Positions 1 to 9,050 of a stretch of DNA of 64,000 nt are shown piece by piece. Where the stretch lies: positions 206,879 through 270,878 of the forward strand of contig NZ_RJLQ01000001.1 in assembly GCF_003833015.1 (NCBI RefSeq), in the 5' to 3' direction. Both the position numbers and the translations under genes were made by a program. The stretch comes from Clostridium sp. E02 (GTDB lineage Bacteria > Bacillota > Clostridia > Lachnospirales > Lachnospiraceae). The notes under the pieces were generated by a model, which was not told the origin of the DNA, searched no databases, and saw only the letters and a program-made list of their open reading frames with translations. The stretch's first letter is position 1, and each line of letters opens with the position of its first letter.

Positions 1-2
1 TC

Positions 3-233
3 ATTGACCAGCTAAGAATTACAGAAGGGGTGGAGTGTGCAATCTTCCTCTATGAAACTTCTTGCCGGGAATATAAGGTAAGCCTCCGTTCTACGACAGA
101 CCTTGATGTTAGCAAGATTGCTGTTTACTTTAGTGGAGGCGGTCATAAAAAAGCGGCAGGCTGTACGATGACAGGAAGCGTCCATGATGTGGTTAACAAT
201 CTGTCCGATCAGATTGCAAAACAGCTGAATTAG
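3..233 (+). CDS. DHH-family phosphoesterase, NrnA-like, C-terminal end (partial)
   Basis: The open frame enters from the left edge of the window and ends at 233, so only the last ~76 residues are visible. They form the end of a DHHA1 domain: a KVSLRS strand, then VDVSKIA-like text (DVSKIAVYFSGGGHKKAAG) with the GGGHKKAAG motif that binds the substrate phosphate in nano-RNases and pAp phosphatases. The family degrades short oligoribonucleotides and 3'-phosphoadenosine 5'-phosphate in the cytoplasm. It lies 12 bases before truB, a common Firmicutes order (rbfA-nrnA-truB-ribF). The internal GTG at 30 is not a real start because the frame is open upstream. Confidence 0.85.
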   Translation: MDQLRITEGVECAIFLYETSCREYKVSLRSTTDLDVSKIAVYFSGGGHKKAAGCTMTGSVHDVVNNLSDQIAKQLN

Positions 234-245
234 GAGATACGTGCA

Positions 246-1151
246 ATGGCAGACGGCATTATTAATGTATATAAAGAAAAGGGTTTTACCTCTCATGACG
301 TTGTGGCGAAAATGAGGGGTATTTTAAAACAGAAAAAAATCGGTCACACAGGAACTTTGGATCCCATGGCAGAAGGGGTTCTTCCAGTCTGCCTTGGGAA
401 AGCAACCAAACTGTGTGATCTGTTAACCGATAAAACAAAAACTTATCAGGCAGTTTTACTGCTTGGAATGGAAACAGATACCCAGGACACCACTGGGCAG
501 ATACAAAACACCTCTCCGGTATTATCAGGAGAGAAAGAGATTGAAGAGGTAGTCTTAAGCTTCTTTGGTCCCTATAATCAGATTCCACCCATGTACTCAG
601 CATTAAAAGTGAATGGGAAAAAACTTTATGAACTGGCCAGAGCAGGCAAAGAGGTGGAACGAAAAGCAAGACCGGTAGAGATCCTTTCCATTCAGGTGGA
701 CAAGATTGACCTTCCAAGGGTTACGATGACAGTAACCTGTTCCAAAGGAACCTACATTCGGACGTTATGTTATGATATAGGACAAAAGTTGGGCTGCGGT
801 GGATGCATGGAGTCTCTATTGCGGACCAGAGTCTCCGAGTTTTGTCTGGAGGACAGTCTTACCTTAACTCAGATAGAAGGGCTTAGAGATGAAGGCGGAT
901 TGTCAGAGAAGATTCTTTCTGTAGACAGTGTCTTTTCCGATTATCCAGAGCTAATCATGAAGGAAGAATTTGATAAGCTAGTTCATAATGGAAACCCATT
1001 TCGCAGGGATCAGGCTCAAGGAGAAGACTGTACAGAAGAAGGTCCGGTGAGAGTTTATGACAGCAAACAGGAATTTATTGGGGTCTATGAACCAGATGAG
1101 GAGAACAAACGGCTAAAACCGAAAAAGATTTTTCTGGGAGGGAGCAGATAA
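246..1151 (+). CDS. truB: tRNA pseudouridine(55) synthase TruB
   Basis: Converts uridine 55 of the T-psi-C loop of tRNA to pseudouridine. The 301-residue length is usual for the family. The catalytic loop GHTGTLDPMAEGVLPVC (about residues 34-50) holds the nucleophilic Asp in TLDP; KGTYIRTLCYDIG near residue 166 is the conserved TYIR strand, followed by a C-terminal PUA-like tail. ATG at 246 follows GGAGATACGTGC. The stop codon overlaps the ribF start (TAATG), indicating translational coupling within a nrnA-truB-ribF operon. Confidence 0.96.
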   Translation: MADGIINVYKEKGFTSHDVVAKMRGILKQKKIGHTGTLDPMAEGVLPVCLGKATKLCDLLTDKTKTYQAVLLLGMETDTQDTTGQIQNTSPVLSGEKEIEEVVLSFFGPYNQIPPMYSALKVNGKKLYELARAGKEVERKARPVEILSIQVDKIDLPRVTMTVTCSKGTYIRTLCYDIGQKLGCGGCMESLLRTRVSEFCLEDSLTLTQIEGLRDEGGLSEKILSVDSVFSDYPELIMKEEFDKLVHNGNPFRRDQAQGEDCTEEGPVRVYDSKQEFIGVYEPDEENKRLKPKKIFLGGSR

Positions 1152-2101
1152 TGGAGTATATAACCGGAACCAGAGAATTTCAAATAAAAGAACCTGCCGT
1201 TGTAACTCTTGGAAAGTTTGATGGACGGCACCGTGGACATCAGAAACTTTTGGCACGTATGAAAACAGTAAAAAAAAAGAAAGGGTACAAAATAGCAGTT
1301 TTTACCTTTGATCTTTCACCAAAAGCACTGATGACTGGGGAACCATTTCGTGTGATCACTACCAATTTGGAACGAAAAAATTATTTAGAAAAAGCCGGGA
1401 TTGATTATCTTGTGGAGTACCCATTTACCATAGAAACTGCTTGTATGGAGCCGGAAATTTTCGTAAAACAGGTACTAATGGGACAAATGAATGCCCGTAC
1501 CATTGTGGTTGGGACTGATTGTACCTTTGGTTACCAGGGGGCAGGGAATGCAGATCTTTTGAATCAATGGAAGGACCTTTATGGTTACGAACTGATTGTG
1601 ATTCCAAAAGAGCAGGATGAGGATCGTGACATTAGCAGTACTTACATTCGAGAACAGTTGGATTCTGGAAATATGGAAAAAGCGAATGAATTGTTAGGAG
1701 AACCGTATGCCATGCATGGGGAAGTAATACATGGCAATCACATCGGGGAAACTTTAGGGTTTCCGACTGCAAATTTGATACCGCCGCCAGAAAAGCACCT
1801 GCCTAAATTCGGCGTTTATGTTTCCCGTATTTACCTGGATGGAGCGTATTATGGGGGAATTACAAACTTAGGTAGAAAACCGACGATAAAAGGAATTTCT
1901 CCAGTTGGAGCAGAAACTTATATTTTTGGTATAAATAAGGATATTTATGGAAAGACTATTGAAGTACAGTTCTTGCATTTCATCCGTCCGGAATTGAAAT
2001 TCGAAGGGCTGGAGCAATTAAAGAATCAGATTGCCAAAGACAGGGAAGAGGCACTGGTGTATGTAACAAACCTGTCAGATAAACAGATAACCCGATTATA
2101 A
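1151..2101 (+). CDS. ribF: Bifunctional riboflavin kinase / FAD synthetase RibF
   Basis: Phosphorylates riboflavin to FMN and adenylates it to FAD. The N-terminal nucleotidyltransferase shows LGKFDGRHRGHQKLL (about residues 21-35; the usual motif is GxFDGxHxGH) and DISSTYIRE (about 160). The C-terminal riboflavin kinase shows GETLGFPTANLIPP (about 199), YYGGITNLGRKPT and a C-terminal FIRPELKF strand. Length 316 is typical. The start ATG overlaps the truB stop by one base. Confidence 0.95.
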   Translation: MEYITGTREFQIKEPAVVTLGKFDGRHRGHQKLLARMKTVKKKKGYKIAVFTFDLSPKALMTGEPFRVITTNLERKNYLEKAGIDYLVEYPFTIETACMEPEIFVKQVLMGQMNARTIVVGTDCTFGYQGAGNADLLNQWKDLYGYELIVIPKEQDEDRDISSTYIREQLDSGNMEKANELLGEPYAMHGEVIHGNHIGETLGFPTANLIPPPEKHLPKFGVYVSRIYLDGAYYGGITNLGRKPTIKGISPVGAETYIFGINKDIYGKTIEVQFLHFIRPELKFEGLEQLKNQIAKDREEALVYVTNLSDKQITRL

Positions 2102-2152
2102 AAGGGCGTGTTCCGCCCGGTTCACAATTAAAGCTTGCGAAGGAAAGTGCAT

Positions 2153-3196
2153 ATGACTGACAAAGCATGGAAAGTACTAGGCTTTGCTATTCTATGCGGC
2201 AGTGCCGTATGGATGGGAACAGCAGATGTACAGGCCAAGCGCTCAGAGACTCCCGTTAAAACTGGTTCACCAGTAGCAGGTATGGAAGTTTATATGGATC
2301 AATATCAGAACTCCATGGAACGGGAATCAAAGAAAGCATCGGCCGGTCTTACGCAGGAAAAAGTGAGGTTTGGAACCTTCAACACCATTTTCAATAATCT
2401 TGGAGTGGCATTGGTGGAGGATAATCTAAACATCAGAAAAGAACCAAAGAATGATGCGGAAATCGTAGGGAAATTAGGACGTCATTGTGGCAGTAGTGTA
2501 CTGTCTGTTGAAAATGGCTGGTACAAAATAAAATCAGGACAGGTGACCGGATATGTATATGGAAAGTATCTGGCAACTGGTCAGGAAGCCAGAACATTGG
2601 CATATTATGACATGAAGCTAATGCTTCGGATAGATACAAAAGACCTTCGGGTCCGCAGACAACCAAATACAGATTGTGAGATTCTTGGCATAATCCATGA
2701 GGGAGAAACATATCGTTATATTTCCCGTAACAAGGGCTGGGCAAAGATTGTATATAAGGGTCAGATTGCTTATGCCTATGCACCGGAGAATGCAACCATT
2801 GCCTATACCATACCGGAAGCTGATCAGAATGACAACGTCAGGAACAAGGTGGTAAATTATGCAGTGAAATTTGTTGGTAATCCATATCAGTGGGGAGGGA
2901 CCAACCCAAACACAGGAGCGGACTGCTCCGGATTCGTCCAATATGTTATGGAACACGCTGCCGGGGTCCATTTAGACCGGACATCTAGGCAACAGGCAGC
3001 AGAAGGGAATTCAATTTCTGCGTCCAGCATGGAACCAGGGGATCTTTTGTTTTATGCGAGCGGCAGAGAAATCAACCACGTTGCCATGTACATTGGTGAG
3101 GGAAGGATCGTCCATGCAGCCAACAAAAGGAGTGGAATAAAAATCTCATCCTGGAATTACAGACGACCGGTTACGATACGCCGTGTGATTCCTTAG
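2153..3196 (+). CDS. Secreted SH3-domain NlpC/P60 peptidoglycan peptidase
   Basis: Predicted cell-wall hydrolase cutting stem peptides of peptidoglycan. An N-terminal signal-like segment (KVLGFAILCGSAVWMGTADVQA) is followed by two bacterial SH3 repeats (around NLNIRKEPKNDAEIVGKLG and LRVRRQPNTDCEILGII) and a C-terminal NlpC/P60 domain with the catalytic Cys in GADCSGFVQYVM and the His in INHVAMYIG, then RIVHAAN. The frame is open back to a TTG at 2135, but AAGGAAA at 2141-2147 lies well placed for ATG 2153, which I chose. It is monocistronic, 51 bases after ribF, and ends at a strong shared terminator. The wall substrate is inferred from the family. Confidence 0.9.
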   Translation: MTDKAWKVLGFAILCGSAVWMGTADVQAKRSETPVKTGSPVAGMEVYMDQYQNSMERESKKASAGLTQEKVRFGTFNTIFNNLGVALVEDNLNIRKEPKNDAEIVGKLGRHCGSSVLSVENGWYKIKSGQVTGYVYGKYLATGQEARTLAYYDMKLMLRIDTKDLRVRRQPNTDCEILGIIHEGETYRYISRNKGWAKIVYKGQIAYAYAPENATIAYTIPEADQNDNVRNKVVNYAVKFVGNPYQWGGTNPNTGADCSGFVQYVMEHAAGVHLDRTSRQQAAEGNSISASSMEPGDLLFYASGREINHVAMYIGEGRIVHAANKRSGIKISSWNYRRPVTIRRVIP

Positions 3197-3201
3197 TTAA
3201 A

Positions 3202-3250
3202 AAATACGCAGGCAGTTGAATCTTAGATAAGATCATCTGCCTGCGTATTT
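3202..3250. terminator. Bidirectional intrinsic terminator between the NlpC/P60 gene and livF
   Basis: Perfect 14-base inverted repeat: AAATACGCAGGCAG at 3202-3215 pairs with CTGCCTGCGTATTT at 3237-3250. A-rich sequence lies on the left and T-rich on the right, so it can end transcription of both convergent genes. Confidence 0.85.
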
Positions 3251-3262
3251 AATTTGCATCGA

Positions 3263-3979
3263 TTAACTTTTCTTTTTCCCCAGATAAGCGGCTTTTACGG
3301 ATTCGTTAGTAAGTAAACTTTTCCCAGATCCCGATAATGTAATTCTCCCCGTTTCCATAACATATCCAACGTTTGCAGTATGGAGAGCCATGTTGGCATT
3401 CTGTTCAATCAAGAGAACGGTAACCCCTTCTTTGTTGATTTCCTGAATGATGGAAAAAATATCCTTTACAATTAATGGCGCAAGCCCAAGAGAGGGTTCA
3501 TCCATCATCAAAATCCTGGGATGGCTCATAAGAGCTCTTGCAACTGCCAGCATTTGCTGTTCTCCGCCGGAAAGCGTACCAGATAGCTGCCAGCTTCTTT
3601 CTTTTAATCGGGGGAATAAGTCATAGACCCAGTTAATATCATGCTCCAGATCGTCTTTTCTTAGATATGCTCCAATCTTAATGTTTTCAATTACAGTCAT
3701 ATCAGGAAAGACATGTCTTCCTTCTGGAACTAACGCAATTCCTTTTGATACAATATCGGGAGTACTCAGACCGATTAATTCTTCTCCGTCTAAGGTGATA
3801 CTGCTTCCCTGTGATGGCTTTACAAGACCTGTGATGGATCGGAGTGTGGTGCTTTTGCCAGCACCATTGGCTCCGATTAAGGTCACAATGCTTTTGTCTG
3901 GTACTTCAAATGAAATCCCTTTTACAGCCTCGATCCCTCCGTAATTTACTTTCAGGTTTTCAATCTTCAGCATCGTCAT
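3263..3979 (-). CDS. livF: Branched-chain amino acid ABC transporter, ATPase LivF
   Basis: Cytoplasmic ATPase of a Leu/Ile/Val-type importer. Walker A GANGAGKSTT (about residues 35-44), Q-loop region, signature LSGGEQQMLAVARAL (about 136), Walker B ILMMDEPSLGLAP (about 156) and switch His in LLIEQNANMAL. The 238-residue length fits LivF. It is last in the livKHMGF operon and overlaps the end of livG by about 20 bases. ATG at 3979 and ATG at 3973 are both possible starts. Substrate is inferred from operon architecture. Confidence 0.93.
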   Translation of the reverse strand: MTMLKIENLKVNYGGIEAVKGISFEVPDKSIVTLIGANGAGKSTTLRSITGLVKPSQGSSITLDGEELIGLSTPDIVSKGIALVPEGRHVFPDMTVIENIKIGAYLRKDDLEHDINWVYDLFPRLKERSWQLSGTLSGGEQQMLAVARALMSHPRILMMDEPSLGLAPLIVKDIFSIIQEINKEGVTVLLIEQNANMALHTANVGYVMETGRITLSGSGKSLLTNESVKAAYLGKKKS

Positions 3980-4826
3980 TCACCCCCAGATATGCTTCTA
4001 TAACCCGATCATTGTTCTGAATTTCATCGGGAGTACCTTGTGCGATCAGCTTGCCAAAATCAAGAACGTAAATCCGGTCTGAAATCTGCATTACCAGATC
4101 CATATGGTGCTCGATCATAAATACAGTTAAATGATAGGAATCCCGGATCTTAAGTATAAAATCCGTTAACTCTTGGGTTTCCTGTGGATTCATTCCTGCC
4201 GCCGGTTCATCAAGGAGCAAAAGCTTTGGATTTGTTGCAAGTGCCCGAGCAATTTCCAGTCTTCTTTGTAGTCCGTATGGGAGAGAAGAAGCAATTTCAT
4301 CCTTTAGATGAAGAAGATTCTGTTCTTCTAGTAAAGCGATTGTTTCTTTCTGCATTCTTTTTTCTTCCTTCTGATTTAGCCGCAAGGTTGCAGAAAATAC
4401 AGTTTGCTTTGCACGCATATGTTTGGCTATCAGTACATTGTCAAAGACAGATAACTGACCAAAAAGCCGGATGTTTTGGAACGTTCGTGCGATTCCTTTC
4501 CGAGTTATGGCATCCGGGGTGTTTTTTACCATCGTAAGAGGGCGAGGCGTTACTTCTCCCAGATAGTTTTTCTGCATAGTTCCTTTTGGTGAATTGGACA
4601 AAATCGTTTTTTCAAAGAAGTCCACCTGTCCAAATGTAGGTTCATAGATGCCGGTCACACAGTTGAATGCGGTTGTTTTTCCTGCACCATTGGGACCGAT
4701 CAGAGCTACGATTTCCCCCTCATTTACATCAAGAGTCAAACCATTTACTGCGACCACTCCGCCGAACTGCATCGTGACGTCTTGCATGTGAAGCACATTT
4801 GACAAGGCCTGCGCTGTAGTTGCCAT
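3960..4826 (-). CDS. livG: Branched-chain amino acid ABC transporter, ATPase LivG
   Basis: Second ATPase of the importer. Walker A GPNGAGKTTAFNCVTG (about residues 42-57), GIARTFQNIRLF with the Q-loop Gln, signature-like LPYGLQRRLEIARAL, Walker B LLLLDEPAAGMNP and IEHHMDLVM with the switch His. At 288 residues it is longer than the usual ~255: about 30 extra residues sit between Walker A and the Q-loop (from the FFEKTILSNSPKG region to VKNTPDAITRK). The start abuts the livM stop. Confidence 0.93.
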   Translation of the reverse strand: MATTAQALSNVLHMQDVTMQFGGVVAVNGLTLDVNEGEIVALIGPNGAGKTTAFNCVTGIYEPTFGQVDFFEKTILSNSPKGTMQKNYLGEVTPRPLTMVKNTPDAITRKGIARTFQNIRLFGQLSVFDNVLIAKHMRAKQTVFSATLRLNQKEEKRMQKETIALLEEQNLLHLKDEIASSLPYGLQRRLEIARALATNPKLLLLDEPAAGMNPQETQELTDFILKIRDSYHLTVFMIEHHMDLVMQISDRIYVLDFGKLIAQGTPDEIQNNDRVIEAYLGVNDDAED

Positions 4827-5932
4827 TATGCATGTTCTCCCTTCTTTGTTGTCTTATTTTTTTTCTTTTTCAGTCCAGGAATGCGCCGGATCAACCGAAA
4901 CAGTCCATCCCAGGAAAACTCATTGCTTCCCATGATTCCTTTGCGGTAAAAAAGTACCACTGCCATTAGCAGTATAGAAAAGATTACCATACGAAACCCA
5001 GAGCGGAACAATGGAATGGAAACCCCTCCTATTGTCAGAGGATTATCAAAGAAACGAAGCCATTCTCTTCCAATGGTGACAAGAAAAGAACCTACAACAC
5101 TTCCCGTAACACTGCCGATTCCACCAAGTACCACGATCAAAAGAATATCATAGGTTAAGTTGATAGAAAAGGTACGTGAATCAATGGAACGCATAAATAA
5201 GGCCAAGAGTCCGCCTCCCACTCCGGTAAAGAAGGAAGAGATAACAAAAGCAAGCTGTTTGTAACGGAATAAGTTAATCCCCATAGCCTGTGCGGCGATT
5301 TCATCTTCTCGAAGGGCTTTAAATGCCCGCCCATAAGAGGAGTTGATCAGTAGAATCATCAAGAGAATACAGAGAGCACATAGCCCGAATGCAACAAAAA
5401 GATTGGGAAAGCCTGGGATGTTTTTTAATCCATAAGACCCATTGGTAATTCGGTTAAATTGAGGGGCGGAGATCACGGCACGAATGATTTCTGAAAATCC
5501 TAAGGTAGCAATCGCCAGATAATCGCTTTTCAAACGAAGTACTGGAATTCCAATGAGTGCTGCAATACCAGCCGCAATTAGTCCCGCAACAATCAGTGCA
5601 AGCCAGTAGGGACACTCAAGGTTTGCAATGGCAGGAGCGATGCCATCAACATAATAAACACTGGCTCGGTTTTCGACTGGAATGGTCAGAATCGCTACCG
5701 TATAAGCACCGATTGCCATAAATCCAGCCTGACCAAGAGAAAACAAACCAGTAAAACCAGTTAGTAAATTCATGGAAACGGCAACCACTGCATAGATAGC
5801 GCTTCGTTCCAAAATGGAAATTTGATAGCTATACTGCGTTTTGTTCCCTTGTAGAAAACCCAAAAAACCAAGTATGAACAAGAGAGCAAACAGGGAATAG
5901 AGTTTGTTTTTGGAAATAACGTTTCTTTTCAT
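4826..5932 (-). CDS. livM: Branched-chain amino acid ABC transporter, permease LivM
   Basis: Integral membrane permease. Many hydrophobic helices are visible, with the family motifs AIYAVVAVSMNLLTGFTGLFSLGQAGFMAIGAY (in parts), LRLKSDYLAIATLGFSEI and GGIGSVTGSVVGSF near residue 270, where the EAA-like loop contacts the ATPases. The C-terminus has a basic tail (LKKKKNKTTKKGEHA). Length 368. The stop overlaps the livG start and the gene follows livH by about 10 bases. Confidence 0.93.
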   Translation of the reverse strand: MKRNVISKNKLYSLFALLFILGFLGFLQGNKTQYSYQISILERSAIYAVVAVSMNLLTGFTGLFSLGQAGFMAIGAYTVAILTIPVENRASVYYVDGIAPAIANLECPYWLALIVAGLIAAGIAALIGIPVLRLKSDYLAIATLGFSEIIRAVISAPQFNRITNGSYGLKNIPGFPNLFVAFGLCALCILLMILLINSSYGRAFKALREDEIAAQAMGINLFRYKQLAFVISSFFTGVGGGLLALFMRSIDSRTFSINLTYDILLIVVLGGIGSVTGSVVGSFLVTIGREWLRFFDNPLTIGGVSIPLFRSGFRMVIFSILLMAVVLFYRKGIMGSNEFSWDGLFRLIRRIPGLKKKKNKTTKKGEHA

Positions 5933-5942
5933 AAAGGGTACC

Positions 5943-6824
5943 TCACACTTTATCGGTGGATTTCTCTCCGAATAGACCGGTTGGTTTAATCAGGAGAATC
6001 ATAATGAGCAGAACAAAAGTAAAAGCGTCACTGAATGTAGAATATCCCATGGCAACCAGGGCTGTTTCCCCAAGTCCCAAGACAAATCCACCAATTACCG
6101 CTCCAGGAATGCTTCCAATTCCGCCAAAAACGGCAGCTACAAAGCATTTTAGTCCAGGCAGAGAACCGGAAAATGGGAAAACCGTCATACGATCGGTAAA
6201 ATAAAGAACGGATCCAATGGCTGCAAGGAGAGAGCCGATAGCAAACGTAAAGGTGATAACTCGATTGATCCGAATTCCCATTAAGGCTGCGGTATCGTAA
6301 TCCTTTGACACGGCTCGCATGGCCATACCTATTTTTGTTTTGTTAATCAGTGCCATCAGGATGTAAACAACGAATAAAGTGATTACAGGAGTCAAAAATG
6401 TGACAAATGAGGCAGAAAGTCCTCCAATCTGGAAGATTTTTTTAAGAAAGGGTATTTCAGGATAGCCCTTTGGGAGAGCAGTAAATAAGTAAGTGGCAAG
6501 ATTCTGCAGCAGATAAGAAACACCGATGGCAGAGATCATGACAGACATTCTGGGAGCTGTTCGCAAAGGACGGTAAGCCACCCGTTCGATGGAAACGCCT
6601 AATACTACGGTAATGAATAGTACAACGGGAACCGCAATGAACCATGGAAACACAGCCATGGAAAAAATCATAAAGTAACCAGCCATCATAAAGATATCGC
6701 CATGGGCGAAATTAATGAGCCGTAGGATGCCGTAAACCAGTGTGTAGCCAATGGCGATCAGTGCATATGCACCGCCTAAGGAGATACCGGTTAAGCATTG
6801 CTGTAAAAAGGTTGAAAGACTCAT
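5943..6824 (-). CDS. livH: Branched-chain amino acid ABC transporter, permease LivH
   Basis: Second membrane permease of the importer, 293 residues with about eight hydrophobic segments. Family motifs: GISLGGAYALIAIGYTLVYG at the N-terminus, INFAHGDIFMMAGY, MAMRAVSKDYDTAALMGI (the RAVS loop) and VFGGIGSIPGAVIGGFVLG near the C-terminus. It lies between livK and livM; a 116-base gap separates it from livK, the largest in the operon, often a place of partial termination below an abundant binding-protein transcript. Confidence 0.93.
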   Translation of the reverse strand: MSLSTFLQQCLTGISLGGAYALIAIGYTLVYGILRLINFAHGDIFMMAGYFMIFSMAVFPWFIAVPVVLFITVVLGVSIERVAYRPLRTAPRMSVMISAIGVSYLLQNLATYLFTALPKGYPEIPFLKKIFQIGGLSASFVTFLTPVITLFVVYILMALINKTKIGMAMRAVSKDYDTAALMGIRINRVITFTFAIGSLLAAIGSVLYFTDRMTVFPFSGSLPGLKCFVAAVFGGIGSIPGAVIGGFVLGLGETALVAMGYSTFSDAFTFVLLIMILLIKPTGLFGEKSTDKV

Positions 6825-6940
6825 ATGGCAGAATGCCTCCTATCATTTCGTATGAATTTAGAGTTTGTCGTAAACAAGAAGGAGTGGGCAATCAATATGA
6901 TCCCCACTCACCTGGCTCCGACCGTTTATAAGTACAAGAT

Positions 6941-8119
6941 TTATTTGACTCTGGTCGTTGTTAAGAATTTAAATTCGCCGTCTTGGATGGTTTTTATAAA
7001 GGCCATATCTTTCTTCGCATCCCCGTTTTCATCAAAGGAAATGGTACCTGTAACCCCGTCAATGGAAATTTCTTTTAAGGCATCTTTAATAGCAGTGGTA
7101 TCCGTTGATCCGGCGGTTTCAATTGCTTTTAATGCACTTAAGTAGGCATCATAGCCAAGGGCAGATACAGCTGGAATGATTTCATCTTGTTTGTTTTCCT
7201 TTAAATAGGTTTTAAAACCGGAGATAAAGGAAGCTGCTTCCTCGTTTGCTGGCTCTGCTTCGTCAAAGAAGGTGGATAAAACAACACCATCTGCGGAGGA
7301 ACCTGCATTTTCAATAATGGTGGAGTTTTCCCAGGTATCCCCTGCGGCAATGATAGCGGTAATACCAAGTTCACGTGCCTGCTTAATAATAAGAGGTGCT
7401 GTGGTAATGGAGGATGGTGCAAAAATGATATCTGGATTCTGTGCTTTGATGTTGGTTAAAATGGCTTTAAAATCTGTCTGATTTGTCTGAAACTGCTCCT
7501 CACTTACGACAGTTCCTCCAAGTTTTGTAAATGCAGTTTTAAAGAAAGAGCCAAGACCAGAAGAATAATCATCCCCTAACTGCGTGATAATGGCTGCTTT
7601 ATTTGCTTTATTTTTATGCGCGAAGTTTGCCATAACGGTTCCCTGGAAGGGATCTAGGAAACAAACTCGAAAATAGAAATCATTTCCTTGGGTAACCTGT
7701 GGATTGGTACAGGACGCTCCAATGGCAGGGATTTTTGCATCTGCAAAGATTTGTCCGGCTGCGATGGAAACACCAGAGCCATAGCTTCCGATTACTGCAG
7801 AAACTTTTTTACTCACCAATTTTTGTGCCGCATTCACACCTTCTGTTTTATCTGACTTATTGTCTACTTCAACTAATTCAACTTTATATTCCTCATCGCC
7901 AATCTTTACGGTAGGATGGGTCTGGTTTGCGTAACGGATTCCAAGAATTTCCTGAAAGCCCCCGCCGCCATTTTCTCCGGTGGTTGGTTCATATACTCCT
8001 ATTTTAATTACTTTTTCCCCATTGTTTTCGGAAGTGGAAGCTCCGGAACTACAACCAGATACCAATATGGCACTCATACATAAAGAAAGGGTAAGTGCTA
8101 ATGCTTTTTTCATTTTCAT
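6941..8119 (-). CDS. livK: Branched-chain amino acid ABC transporter, substrate-binding lipoprotein LivK
   Basis: Periplasmic-binding-type lipoprotein that captures the amino acid outside the membrane. The signal peptide LALTLSLCMSAILVSGCSSG carries a lipobox (VSGC, Cys 23) that anchors it to the membrane. The mature part has family motifs IKIGVYEPTTGENGG, AVIGSYGSGVSIAAGQIFADAKIPAIGASCTNP and TNQTDFKAILTNIKAQNPDIIF. First gene of the operon; AAGGAGG precedes ATG 8119. The ligand is inferred from the family; related proteins bind other amino acids or amides. Confidence 0.92.
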   Translation of the reverse strand: MKMKKALALTLSLCMSAILVSGCSSGASTSENNGEKVIKIGVYEPTTGENGGGGFQEILGIRYANQTHPTVKIGDEEYKVELVEVDNKSDKTEGVNAAQKLVSKKVSAVIGSYGSGVSIAAGQIFADAKIPAIGASCTNPQVTQGNDFYFRVCFLDPFQGTVMANFAHKNKANKAAIITQLGDDYSSGLGSFFKTAFTKLGGTVVSEEQFQTNQTDFKAILTNIKAQNPDIIFAPSSITTAPLIIKQARELGITAIIAAGDTWENSTIIENAGSSADGVVLSTFFDEAEPANEEAASFISGFKTYLKENKQDEIIPAVSALGYDAYLSALKAIETAGSTDTTAIKDALKEISIDGVTGTISFDENGDAKKDMAFIKTIQDGEFKFLTTTRVK

Positions 8120-8191
8120 AACTAGATCCTCCTTTTTTTATGTTTCCGACACAAACACAACTGTCCTCGACACGGAAACATACTGCGTTAT

Positions 8192-8219
8192 ATTATAACA
8201 GAAGATCAGAAAAGTGCAA
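8192..8219 (-). promoter_or_regulatory. Predicted promoter of the liv operon
   Basis: On the minus strand a perfect -10 TATAAT (plus-strand 8192-8197) lies 16 bases from TTGCAC (8214-8219). The leader then contains a 7-base inverted repeat (GTTTCCG at 8142-8148 with CGGAAAC at 8173-8179) before the livK ribosome site. Confidence 0.55.
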
Positions 8220-8361
8220 GAAAAAATGATAAGAAAATAAGAATATAAAGTAAATTCTTATTTTCAGAACCCTGTTATGTGGGGACACATTAAATAATTA
8301 CCATTTGTATGCAAATAGCATTTCATTTTTCGGTATTTCCCATTCTATTTTATTAATTCAA

Positions 8362-8390
8362 TTGACAAACTGTAGAATATATGATTAGAT
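8362..8390 (+). promoter_or_regulatory. Possible promoter upstream of the small His-rich exported protein
   Basis: TTGACA at 8362-8367 is perfect, but the best -10 at 17-base spacing is only TTAGAT; the following tract is extremely AT-rich (TAATATATTATAATATATAA) and offers alternatives. The 156 bases between it and the gene include an AAAGGAGGTG ribosome-site-like sequence at about 8455-8463 with no useful reading frame after it. Confidence 0.35.
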
Positions 8391-8545
8391 TAATATATTA
8401 TAATATATAATATATTAATATTATATAAAACATATTAGGAATTTAAATACTACAAAGGAGGTGAATTTGAATTGTAGATAAAAATACGCGAAGTGCTTGA
8501 AGGTTACGTTACCCTAACAACAATTATTTGAAAGTGAGGATCGAT

Positions 8546-8995
8546 ATGTTAAAAAAAATAGTATCATTATCTCTAGCAGTATTAATGGTTTTGGCAATGA
8601 ATACAACTGCCTTTGCCGCATCCCCGAAACAGGACCATGACCATGAACATGAACATGTTTCAGTTGGTGATTTTATACATACTGAAACTGGTAGTGATGT
8701 GGTCATTCGAGTAAATGAAGATCAATCATTTTATACTGCACCTTTAAGAATGTCTTTTATAAATCCCAGAGATTGCTCCCACACTAATCTACAGTCATAC
8801 GGAAACCCTATGGGTCAAACTAAGAGCTATAATAAGTCAGATTCTACCTACTGTTATAAGTATAGAACTGTTAAAAATGCACGTTGTTTACAATGTGGAA
8901 AAACAGGTTTTAAAATTTATGGTTCATGGGAAAAACATAAACATTCCTACTCATTATTCAGCAGTAAATGTAAAAAATGTGGTTATGAAAAATAG
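8546..8995 (+). CDS. Small exported protein with a His-rich stretch and C-terminal zinc-ribbon-like cysteines
   Basis: Not recognised as a named family. The ATG at 8546 follows GTGAGG with 6-base spacing; an upstream in-frame TTG at 8528 has no ribosome site. The 149-residue product has a clear signal peptide (LKKIVSLSLAVLMVLAMNTTAFA, likely cut before ASPKQ), then DHDHEHEHEHV, and a C-terminal part with CLQCGKTG, HKHSY and CKKCGYEK. The two CxxC pairs and the His tract suggest metal, probably zinc, binding outside the cell. It ends at a terminator-like hairpin and stands alone. Function unknown. Confidence 0.75.
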   Translation: MLKKIVSLSLAVLMVLAMNTTAFAASPKQDHDHEHEHVSVGDFIHTETGSDVVIRVNEDQSFYTAPLRMSFINPRDCSHTNLQSYGNPMGQTKSYNKSDSTYCYKYRTVKNARCLQCGKTGFKIYGSWEKHKHSYSLFSSKCKKCGYEK

Positions 8996-9012
8996 TTTGT
9001 ATTCTTAATACA

Positions 9013-9050
9013 ATCTGGACTTGTGTCAGTATAATTGATACAAGTCCAGA
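9013..9050 (+). terminator. Terminator-like hairpin after the His-rich protein gene
   Basis: TCTGGACTTGT at 9014-9024 pairs with ACAAGTCCAGA at 9040-9050 across a 15-base loop. The following ATTGTTTCC is only moderately T-rich, so termination is probable but not certain. Confidence 0.55.

Noticed and set aside
12..296. Minus-strand open frame across the NrnA end and truB start
   Set aside because: Antisense to two well-supported genes, with no ribosome site and no recognisable motif.
8455..8475. Strong AAAGGAGGTG ribosome-site-like sequence
   Set aside because: The following TTG/GTG codons give only 4-7 codon frames; it may be a chance match or a leader peptide relic, so no gene is called.
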